Origin: Tanytarsus gracilentus
Taxonomy: Eukaryota; Arthropoda; Insecta; Diptera; Chironomidae
Length of the DNA stretch: 64,000 nt
NCBI GenBank assembly: GCA_038502055.1
Contig: JAXRKN010000040.1
Location: 4,154,001 to 4,218,000 of the forward strand
Direction: 5' to 3'
The position numbers and the translations under genes are program-made. The first letter of the stretch is position 1; each line of letters opens with the position of its first letter. The notes beneath the pieces are model-generated. The model was not told the origin of the DNA, ran no database searches, and saw only the letters and a list, made by a program, of their open reading frames with translations. Shown piece by piece: positions 38,963-49,020 of this stretch.

Positions 38963-38971
38963 CTATTTCCC

Positions 38972-41900
38972 ACGTTTAATTAAAAGTAATTGATATTAAT
39001 ATTCGAAAGAAAAAAAAGTACTAATGATTATTTGACGAATTTACATGATTAAGTTAAGTATTCTTTCATTTTCCTCTCGTTCTCGAGAAAATTGAAAAAA
39101 ATCGTCTCAAGCAACAATCATTCTCACAATCATCGCACTAAATATTTAAGTAATGCAATTTCGTAGTCAAGATTAGGATTTGTAAGTCTCTAATTAAGCG
39201 TACACATCTAGAGTATAATTCATCAGAAAACGTCCAACTTTTCGTGTTGACATGATATTAGCAAGAGGTTTACTATGCAATGGCAAACAATTTACACACA
39301 CACAAACCTCCAATCATGATTTTGATTTGACTGATTGAAGAATTACTGGGTGATGGTTGTGGCTGGTTTGCATGTGAAGCTAAAATATCATTTTCATACA
39401 CCTAAAGAAATTAATTTCTAATTTTTCAACTTGTTTGAATTCACATTTGATTAATTAAAAAATTATTATCAAACTCAAGTTGAGGAAAATACCCAGAATA
39501 AACCCTTAATTGATATTATTTCCTCAATTAACTTTGTGAGAAAAAGAATTCGCGGAGGTGGATCGTACTTATTAATGTAGTGATAATCTAGTCAGATAGG
39601 ATAATCTCAATTTCCACATTAATAATGAGCAAATTATTAATGAGCAAATGAGAACTTTTTAATTTAATTTTGAAAAATTGTTCTTTGATGAAAAAAAGTT
39701 CAGGAAACGAACGAACGCAAAGCAACGTTTCTCACACAACGAATTAGACACTAAGGAAGTTAAACAAGTAAAAAATAGAAATTTTATATATAAATAAGGT
39801 GAAAATGCTAGTCACATTTTAGAGGTTAAGATTGCATATATTGATTATCACATCGATTAAAACCTAGTCCGTCAATTGTTTAAAATGAAATTCTAGTCAA
39901 TTCTCAATCTCGTCCTATATAAATTTTATCCCTTAAGCTGTATAGAGTCAATTCTTAATAAATTTCCGTTCTCCTTTTCTTCGTACTATTATTGTCCAAA
40001 CAAACCAAATAGAAACTTCAGTCCCAACGTCCACTTAGAGTGTAGATAAAACTATTGCTATAGTTTTTTTATTTATTACCTATAAAGTTATGACAGTCGA
40101 CGACTAAAAACGAGCCTTATTTGAAAATCACCCAAAAACATAAAAGAAAAAATTAAATTAGGCAAAAAAATCAATATTCAAGTCTATTTTGTAATTAAAT
40201 TAATTTAATTCCCAATATTTTATATTTATTTATTTTTCGTGCACAGCCAAGCTAAAAACGAAGCAAAAAAAGTTTAATTTCTCTAGTAAATTTTCCCCCA
40301 ATTATTGCACCAGATTTTGTTCATTTTAGCGAGAAAAAAAATCGCACTAGTCAAATTACGTTCGAATTTTTAATTGAACAAACAAAGGCAATTCCCTTTT
40401 TTGCATTTGCAAAAAAAAAGAAACATAAATACACACATGCATCATGCCAGACGAGTTAAATTTGCGAGAGAAAAAATTTATACAAAATCAAATTGGTGGA
40501 AAAATGCAATTAATTAAAAAAAAGTGACTGTCGAGAGAACGAAAAATGTGAAATTGTTGCACATTTTCTGACAGGAATTAAATCAACAGTTTTTCCGTGA
40601 AACTAACCACATACACTCACACGTATCCGTCATGATAAAGCAATTAAATTATTTAATTTCTCAAATTCATAAATTTTTTAATAACCATTTATCAATACGT
40701 AGAAATTTTACTTTTCAAATGACATTTTTTAAACGCGAGCTTCGGAAGTCGTTTGGGGTAAAAATGTAAAATGAAAAGCAATAAATCTTCGTTTTGAAAA
40801 TGTGAAACTTTTCCACTAATTAAGAAGTTTTTTTTTCTCTCCGAATAAATTCATTCCCAGTCTCCTTTCTTGTACATATATAATAACGGAAGCTCTCTGC
40901 TATACGGTTGATTTTACAAATTATTTTTCGGTCTTTTTTGTGTTTCAAAAAAAAAGTTTTTTCTATCGACGACATGAAAAATTGAGTTTCTTTCACTCGC
41001 TCTCTATTATTAGAGCAAACTGTTGAGGAAAAAATTCAATTAAAGCTCATTTTTCATGGCATTCGAAAATAAAAGGGATGTGCGTGCAATAAACATGTGG
41101 AAAATAAATATATTTAATAACATATACACACGTTAGTTTATAAGATAGTACGTACGAGTACATTCTAGTCATAATTTTAGTAATTTTGAAATTTGGAACC
41201 AAAAACCAATTTTGAGGCTTCACAAATGATCTCATTTCCCACACACTCTCAATTATTTTGTGATTGATTGATTACAAAATTTTGGATTTTGAGTGTGGGG
41301 AGGAAAGTTTTTGCTCTCTTTCAATAATTTCGATATAATTTAATTTTATGTGTACATAGAAAATTAATTAAAAAAACTTCTTGGACCTAATTTTCCAACT
41401 CTCGTCGTATCTAGAGTGGAAGATATTTAAATAGGTCCAAACATACACTAGAGCATACCAAAGATATTTATTATATAAGCAACGAATGCCAATTAAATCG
41501 GAAAATTCAACAATTGTACTTTATTTTTACGATTTATCAATGGCTCCCAGGACTCGAGTTATGTACTAGCCTTTCGAAATAATTTTTTTAAACATTAAAT
41601 CCTAATCCTTGCTGTATAGAATTGGAAAAAGGGTTTTTATGACTCTAATGCATAGACATTAAGGATCTTTTAAGTTAATTTATTACGAATATTTGTGTAC
41701 CGAAAATAATACTCATGCCCCGCAACACAACTCACCCATCTCTCCCCACTTCTCTCTCTCTCTTTTCAATTATCACTTCGAGAAGAGATTTTTGAATATA
41801 AAATTAAATTATGTATGTTCAGTCTAGGAGAAAGGAAGGAAGGAAGTAGTAATATATGTAAATAGCAAAAAGCAATATTTTTGAGACTTTACACATTGCA

Positions 41901-44900
41901 TTATGTATAAGAGTTAAGGAAAATTAGAAAGTTAAGTTCGAAACATTCATACACACACAATTCACTATTCATACATTATTATATTGTTCAGAACTCATTG
42001 AAAAAGTTTCTAGATTAAGCCACCTAGCTTTAAGGGATTGTAACCATGATTATTTATAGCATCAAATACACAGAAAATTTTAATTTTAAAAACACAACTT
42101 TTTGTTTTATTTTTTTATTTTCACAATCACACTTTTTTCTCTCAGCTCTTCTTTTTATAGTTTTCATCAATCACAAAAAAAATATGTATTTCGGATATTT
42201 CACTGCATTTCCTCGCACAGAAAAGGAATTGCAAGCGTAAAAAATTAACAGACATGGTAAAATGTTCCTAGATACCTTTCACATACGAAAAAAAACGAGT
42301 TTAGAATCTAAAAAATATTTTTAAATTTCATTTAATTTTACCTCTCACATTATCACATTTAACGAGCCCATTTACCTTCGTCTTACATTTCTTTTATGTG
42401 TCAAGAGTTGAGAAAGCAACATACATACACCTACGCAAAAGTCCTTATCACTTGCCACGGCATCTAAATGCGATGACGTTTGGTATAAGGAAATACGAAG
42501 TCAGGCATTTACAACAAATTATTTTTGAGCACGCACAAGTTGTAAGCGCATTAGTGTGAACTTCTTCGTCGTTAGCGACACCAACTTGAATCTATTCGAA
42601 ATGAGAAGGTCTCGAAGCCTTCCCTTAACTGCCTTCTTGCCTGATAATTTTCTATTTTAAGAATGGCTTATTTTCACACAGCAACAATAATAGCAATAAC
42701 AAAATGCCACCCTCTTGATAATAATATCCAAAAGTGGCAATTCAAAGCAACACATTCCTTAATTAAATCAGAGGAAAAATAGAAAATAAAATAACTGCTT
42801 TTCTCTCTTTTTTTTCTTCAAAATGCCTCTAAAACATGGCATGCATGGTATTAAAAGTCGGATAGGGGAATCGAAAAAGTTTTAATGGTCACCGACAGCA
42901 CAAAGCTATTTGAAAGTTGAATTTGTAGTGGAAGTGCTGCCTATATGCGAGGTAACTTCACTTTGATATTTGAATACAAAACGTGTTTACTTAATGAAGT
43001 GCTCGTTAATTAATAAAAAGTCATAAAAGTTTGCTTTAACTTTTTTCCCACTAAAATATTGTCGTGTATTATTTTTCGACGACCATATAAGTACACACGT
43101 ATATGATATGGGTTGATGATGATAGGGCAGAAAGTGGAAAAACTTAAATTTTTCATACGAAACAATTGTGTTGTTGAAAGAGAGGAAAAAAATTAACATT
43201 TTAATTGCTGTAACAGCTCTATTTCCACAACCTAAAGCGGCTTCGATTAATGACCTTCTCACATATATATTTAAATGAGGCTATAGACTAGAGAGCCTAG
43301 ATCTATATCATTTCATTAAACGGTAGTCAATTAATTTTTATATTCACAACACTCGCACTTCATATTATACACACTCACATATATACATTTTCTCTCTCTA
43401 TCTATTTAAATATTATATTTGCAATTTTCTAATTTTAATTGTTGTATATGATGCAAAAGTTCCCAATTAAAATTCAATTACGATATTGTTGCATGGATAT
43501 ATAATGCGTGAAAGTGATCGAATGTGAAATGAATAAATGATACCCTGAGCGTGAGTATGAAAGAGTTAGAACGTAAGACCATTCTAGAGTGTAAGCAATT
43601 TTCTGTTCAATTTTAATTCCCAATAAGCAATAATTGATAGCAATTATAAACTATTTCCAGTGATTATTTTACAATTGATTCGGCTTAAGCAATAAAAAAA
43701 GCATGAACCTAAAACTACTATGTGACAGTCTCGCTCGCTTTCTACGCTTTCGTCCACGTGCGTGCATATGCATGACACTTGTGGGAAAATGCAAATGTGT
43801 GGAACACGATTACGGCGATGATATCGTTGAGGGTGTAATTAACATTTCAAAATTGTGCTCTCTACTCTTTCGCGATTCCCTCGATGCCCGTTAGAAGCAC
43901 AATTTAATTTATTGTGACGGCCTTCATAGACACATTTCAATAATTTCTAAAGCAATTCGCTTTTCAACGAAATGCATGTATGCATGCTCTTTTTTATTCG
44001 CTATGAAATACACCATGGCCTGAAAATATCCCTGAAAAATAAAAATAAAAGTCAATTCCGAATGAAAAAAAAATTATTTTATGTGTACACAAAAAAAATA
44101 AAGTTTTTTTCACTGTCGCGCAATTTTTAAAATAAACGTACGAAAAAATTTTGTGATAAATAGCACAAAAGCAATAATTAATGTCAACCAAATTATCCGG
44201 ATATAATAAAAAAGCAATATTTTATGCGAATCGCATAATAACGGCAACAACGAATAAAATATATAAAAAAAAATCTGTATACAACGATGCGATTCTATTT
44301 CGTGCAATTTTCTGCTGTCCAAGCAAAAAAAACAAAATATTCTATCAGACCTAAACTGGCCTATGTAGAAAAGCGAGATTGTCATGTGGCGTTTATTGGG
44401 GGAGTGCTTTATAATAAATTAAAAAGCCGAGTATCGAAAAGCAATAACAATGTAGTTTGATAAGAAAAGCAATCTTTTTTACTCCATTTGATTGATGGGC
44501 AACTGCGAAATCAACTGTATATTAAAAGGAGTTTACCAGTCGAATGGATAATATAGCATAAGTAAAAAAGTAATGATAAGTTTTATCTCACTAAAATTTT
44601 TGCTCTCTTTTTCATTCGAAAGAAGAGCAAAAAAACGTTGAATATAAGCAATAAATTTTATTGATAAGTATAATAATTATTAGAAGAGATATGGATTAAC
44701 TTACTTGATTTTATAGTGATGAAAAAACATATAAATCATTATTTATAACGCCATCACCTATAAATATTGAACATTGTTTTTCATTTTGTCCCCTCATCAT
44801 TGGCAATATAATAAAAAAATTGGCCATTTCGATGGTGGCGGAAAAATATTGATACGGCTCACAAAAGGACATTAATCAGAGAGATTTTTATTTCCTTTAA

Positions 44901-45234
44901 TATCTAATTTCTGATTTTTTTTGATGACATTTTTTTGCGCGTGTCGTTATCAATATGGCTTTTATAGACTCTCGGAGAGTATGAGAAAGAAAAAGGTGGT
45001 CAGATGGAGAATGGAAATGTCAAAAGTCATAAAATAAAAATCGCCAAGCTTGAAATATGTCCATAAGACATTAGAAAAATGATTGAGCGCTTTCAGACGG
45101 CGCCGATTTTCTTTAAAAAAATATATTAAATAATGTAGAGAGAATTTCATTTCACCGAAAAAAAAGAAGAAAAACAAAGAAATATTTATGAAGAGGAAAA
45201 ATATAAAATGATGAAGCATATAAGGAAAAAGATT
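38972..45234. other. Downstream flank, possibly extended scrt 3' UTR; no supported gene
   Basis: AT-rich DNA without a convincing ORF (longest about 102 codons, no domain). Motifs often used in neural 3' UTRs occur: a Bearded-box AGCTTTA at 42026-42032, a K-box core TGTGAT at 41259-41264 and a Pumilio-like TGTAAATA near 41855. AATAAA signals recur. Neural genes in flies often have very long 3' UTRs, so part of this may be transcribed, but the sequence alone cannot separate 3' UTR from intergenic DNA. Confidence 0.4.
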
Positions 45235-45375
45235 TAAAAAATGTTTAAACAATGGTGTTGGTGTACCCATTGTAACTGATAGTATTGGAAATGTAAGGAA
45301 ATGTAATTATGTAAATTTTTTTGGAATTTTTGAGAATTTTTTTTAAGAGAAACTTGGACAAGTTTATAGTTTTTT

Positions 45376-45617
45376 AGGGAGTTTGGAGAAGCATTTTAAA
45401 AAGTTTGGAGAAGTCTTTTTGGAGTAGTATTTTGGAGAAGTCTGGAGAAGCATTTTGGAGTAGATTTTGGAGAATCATTTTTGGAGAGCATTTTGGAGAA
45501 GTTGGAGAAGTCTTTTTGGAGAGCATTTTGGAGAAGTCTCGGAGAAGTCTTTTTTGGAGCAGCCATTTTGGAGAAGTCTCGGAGAAGCCATTTTGGAGAA
45601 GTCTCGGAGAAGCCATT
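45376..45617. repeat. Irregular array of TTTTGGAGAAG-type units
   Basis: Degenerate units alternate TTTTGGAGAAGTCT, GGAGAAGCA and TCTCGGAGAAGCCA. The reverse complement (GGCTTCTCC, CAAAATGGCTTC) resembles the TTGGCTTCCC/CAAAATGGCTTCC block at 33363-33424 of copy A, so the array may be an expanded, inverted form of that block. Confidence 0.8.
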
Positions 45618-45630
45618 CTATAGAGGAATT

Positions 45631-46275
45631 AACATCCAGCTGAGGAACCAACATCCAGCGGAGGAACCAACATCCAGCTGAGGAACCAACATCCAGCGGA
45701 GGAACCAACATCCAGCGGAGGAACCAACATCCAGCTGAGGAACCAACATCCAGTGGAGGAACCAACATCCAGCTTAGAAACCAACATCCAGCGGAGGAAC
45801 CAACATCCAGCTGAGGAACCAACATCCAGCTGAAGAACCAACATCCAGTGGAGGAACCAACATCCAGCGGAGGAACCAACATCCAGCTGAGGAACCAACA
45901 TCCAGCGGAGGAACCAACATCCAGCTGAGGAACCAACTAGGGGGACCAATCAGCGGAGGAACAAATCCAGTGGAGGAACAACATCCAGTGGAGGAACCAA
46001 CATCCAGTGGCGGAACCAACATCCAGCTGAGGAACCAACATCAGCTGAGGAACCAACATCCAGGGAGGACCAACATCCAGCTGAGGAACAAATAGTGGGA
46101 ACAACTCCAGCTGAGGAACCAACATCCAGCTGAGGAACCAACATCCAGCTGAGGAACCAACATCCAGCTGAGGAACCAACATACAGCTGAGGAACCAACA
46201 TCCAGCTGAGGAACCGACATCCAGCGTTGGAACCAACTTCCAGAGAAAGAACCAACATCCTACTGAAGAACCAAG
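45631..46275. repeat. 19-bp minisatellite, about 30 units
   Basis: The unit is ACATCCAGCTGAGGAACCA. Variants have CAGCGGAGG or CAGTGGAGG at the centre. About 16 units contain the palindromic E-box CAGCTG. Indel-bearing units occur between about 45935 and 46105, and the array decays after about 46225. All minus frames remain open because 19 is not a multiple of three. Confidence 0.93.
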
Positions 46276-46510
46276 ATCAAGTTCTGAATCTGACATCGAC
46301 TTTAAATTATTCTGCAAGACTTAAAAATTACCCCTTAAATTTATATTGCACGCAACACCCCCCATATTTAATAGTTTTTGTTAATTTAACTAACTTTAAA
46401 GTGAGAGAGATGGAAATATTATTGATTTGGGCAAAACTAGAGTCTATAAGCTATCATTTGGCGAAAACCCGAAATCTCTAGCTATCCCAGGGGCCTCGGA
46501 ATTTCAGGAA

Positions 46511-46570
46511 CGGACGGACGGACGGACGGACGGACGGACGGACGGACGGACGGACGGACGGACGGACGGA
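46511..46570. repeat. (GGAC)n microsatellite, about 15 units
   Basis: Nearly pure GGAC tetramers just inside the right end of copy B, at the same place as the GACA run in copy A. Confidence 0.95.
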
Positions 46571-46619
46571 AAGCAGGGCATATAAGTGTTACACCACTTC
46601 GTGGGTTACACTAAAAAGT

Positions 46620-47469
46620 ATTTATTGAAAAGAGATGTAGAGGATTTTATGAGTTTTGATTGATATATTTAGGTGTCCAATGAAGATGAACAACTTGCAA
46701 CAGCAGTCAAAGAATTATTTTCTCCTCCAAATATAATTTATCACATAAAGCAGCATTAAAATTTTTAAAAATGATATTATGTATTTTTCGGAAGAAGTAG
46801 ATGAAGAGTAAAATAATGAACCACGCGCCTCCATTTATAAGAATATTTGGAACTATTGTACTAATGCGATTTACACAGATCGTTTGATAAATTTACTAAT
46901 TTTTCGTGATATTGAAAACAAATATGTGAAAATAACTGAAAAAACTTTTCGTTCAATTTAAAAATTTCATAATATTTTAGAAGCAAAATCATAATTAAAA
47001 AAAGAGCTCATGCTTTAAAAAATGAAACAACTGTTTAGACACAATTTAATGATCGCGAAAAAAGCTTGAATGAAAAAAAAATATACTTTTAAGTGAGATG
47101 AAAAATGAAAGAAAGTAAAACTTTTAAATGCTTTTCTTTGCTATCTCTAAAAAAGCTGCAACAGCCAGAAATAAAAAAGATTTTTTGTGACATTTTAATG
47201 TTCAATTTTGTGCTGTATACTAGTTTATTTCATTATGTTGTACACTGATTGAGCTCTCCTTGCCATGGTATATAGGAGATGATGATGATAGTGCTGAAAA
47301 ATGAAAAGAAAACTTTTTTAAAGACATTCAATTCTTTTTTAAAAAAAATAAAAAATGAGGAAAAACATTTTCATTTTTCTTTATGAGATAATTTTTTTCC
47401 ATGCATAAAAGTCGACGAAATAAAAATGTAATAAGTAGGGGCAACATTGATAGCTTTTAATTTATTTTC
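46620..47469. other. Intergenic, no supported gene
   Basis: AT-rich DNA with poly-A tracts, no ORF worth naming and no RNA gene recognised. Confidence 0.55.
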
Positions 47470-48165
47470 TTTTGCGACCTCTTAAAAATTTCACACCCTC
47501 TGTTTTGTTTCCCTTAGTTTTCGAGCCCGCTTTTTCTTTTTTTATGAATTCATCTTTCGAATCCGTATTTTTTTCTCTCTATGATTTCGACTATTTGCGA
47601 CAAATTTTCAAATCATTGTTTTCCCAGAAATACTTCAAAGTTTCAAGGAAATTTTATAAAAATCTAAAAGAATAAAAACTTTTTTTCAATAATCTTCACT
47701 TATCTACCAATTTTTTTTTTTTTATTTTTAACTTATTTTTTACATTTGTTTTAATTTTCAATAAAAATTTAATAACTTTTAAAATCGATCGAAATTTCAT
47801 TTGTAATGAAAAAATTTTTTTACGGTATTTTTTATTTTTTTGACGCTTTATGACGGTTAAATTTGAATTTCAGGTAGATTATTGAAATTCCAATTAGATT
47901 TTTTTGATTCTTGTTAGATTTTGTTATGAAAATTTTCCTTGAAACTTTGAAGTCATTTCCTGGGAAAACTAATTGATTTTCCGGAAAAATTTTTTGGTGT
48001 CGCAAATAGTCGAAATTCATAGAGTAGAAAAAACATCACTTGGAGTTCGAAAGATGAATTTCATATAAAAAACCTGATAAAGTACGGCGGGCTTTCGGGA
48101 AAACTTTGAAGGTGGATAACTGGAAAACTAGAGGGTGTCGAAATTTTTTAAAGAGGTGTCGCAAA
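47470..48165. repeat. Inverted duplication, arms about 200 and 265 bp
   Basis: The left arm (about 47470-47672) is the diverged inverted copy of the right arm (about 47900-48165). Landmarks in order in the left arm are TTGCGACCTCTTAAAAATTT, CACCCTCTG, GCCCGC, ATTCATCTTTCGAA, TCTATGATTTCGACTATTTG, TTTTCCCAG and TTCAAAGTTTCAAGGAAA. All occur reversed in the right arm. The spacer of about 230 bp is T-rich. GTCGCAAATAGTCG recurs at 47998-48011 and near 48158-48171 in the right arm. No flanking direct repeat is evident. It could be a foldback element or a local inverted duplication. Confidence 0.75.
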
Positions 48166-48971
48166 TAGTCGCAAATATGTCTAAAAGTGTTGCAAATCCC
48201 AGCCTGATCTGAGATTTTGGCCCGCCTTACTTTATTGACACAATAAAAATGCTTTTTTGTGCAACAATTGTATGAATTATTAAGCACAACAATGAAACTT
48301 GATATAATTTAAAAAAGAAATGATGTAGAATTAGCGGATGAATGCATTTAAATATTTATTATATGCGATAAGAAGACTAAAATGGAATAAAGTATTTTTC
48401 AAACCAACTCATATAAATTTTCTAACTTCTTTTCTTTATCTTTTTTTTATCATGAATTATTCTGATTCAAATAAACTTAAAATTTCTCCTTCAAAATCAA
48501 AGAATAAGAAAAAAAGTAAATCGTGGAAAACACACAATTTGATAATGGAAAAAGAAATAATATAAAATAAAACAAACACACTCTCTCACAACACACGTTT
48601 TTTGTAAAATATATTTTCATAAATAAACATAGTGTAGAAGAAGAAAATTGCCCGACTTTTCATTATTTCGCACATATATAAGTCGTCTCGATGGAATAAA
48701 TTTTCGCTTGCTTCCTCAACCGCTGGTGCCACTTCTTCCTTCGCGTCATCACTCCGCCACAATCCACAATACAAAGCATGCAGCGTTCTTATGTAAATAC
48801 AGCAGATGGCAATAGAATGTAAGAGTGGGTGTTTAAGAGGAGAAAGAAAAGCAAACGTCGATTGATTGTGAATGCAAAAGGGGACCTTCACGTGTTGATT
48901 CGCTCATTTGAATTTTGTTTAATCGATAAACACACAGCGAAAAAAAAGCGGCAACATAAAAAAAACTTCTG
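48166..48971. other. Intergenic, no supported gene
   Basis: AT-rich; short overlapping ORFs on both strands with no domain. Confidence 0.5.
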
Positions 48972-49020
48972 TTACAATCAACAAACAGCAGTTTTTTTCT
49001 TTCTTGTTTGTTGATTGTAA
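48972..49020. repeat. Perfect 16-bp inverted repeat (hairpin), 17-nt loop
   Basis: TTACAATCAACAAACA at 48972-48987 pairs exactly with TGTTTGTTGATTGTAA at 49005-49020. The T-rich loop is on the plus strand. It is too short for a typical microRNA precursor unless the pairing continues imperfectly, and I see little pairing outside it. Confidence 0.85.

Larger units (their letters stand above)
37897..38971. mobile_element. 1,057-bp non-autonomous element with long nested inverted repeats and 9-bp target duplication
   Basis: CTATTTCCC occurs at 37897-37905 and 38963-38971, bracketing 37906-38962. The two ends (about 37906-38118 and 38750-38962) are inverted copies containing ACATTTTGCCCCTGTGAC, CACCCAAAATC, GTGGGCAAGGGC and ATAGGGTCAATTTGTCC. 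The outermost ~8 bases do not pair. Each end contains an 18-bp perfect stem (37975-37992 with 38059-38076; 38792-38809 with 38876-38893) around a 66-nt loop. The interior is AT-rich without a transposase ORF. A 9-bp duplication with long terminal repeats would suit a Mutator-like or foldback MITE; the superfamily is inference. The element sits about 490 bp downstream of the scrt stop codon. Confidence 0.85.
45235..46619 (+). mobile_element. Non-autonomous element, copy B, same ends as copy A, different minisatellite core
   Basis: The left end (AAAAAATGTTTAAAC, then GGTGTTGGTGTACCCA, then TTGTAACTGAT) aligns with copy A. The right end (CATTTGGCGAAAAC, TCTCTAGCTATC, a GGAC array, GGCATATAAGTG, an imperfect hairpin at 46586-46611 and CTAA) is nearly identical to copy A. 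Between these, the core is a GGAGAAG-rich irregular array followed by a 19-bp minisatellite rather than the 17-bp and ~115-bp repeats of copy A. There is no transposase or helicase ORF. The long minus-strand frames (for example 45475-45936 and 45937-46317) are the 19-bp repeat read through. Confidence 0.75.

Noticed and set aside
45475..46317. Minus-strand ORFs up to 153 codons rich in SSAGCWFL / LDVGSS patterns
   Set aside because: They are the 19-bp minisatellite of copy B; open frames follow from a unit lacking stops.
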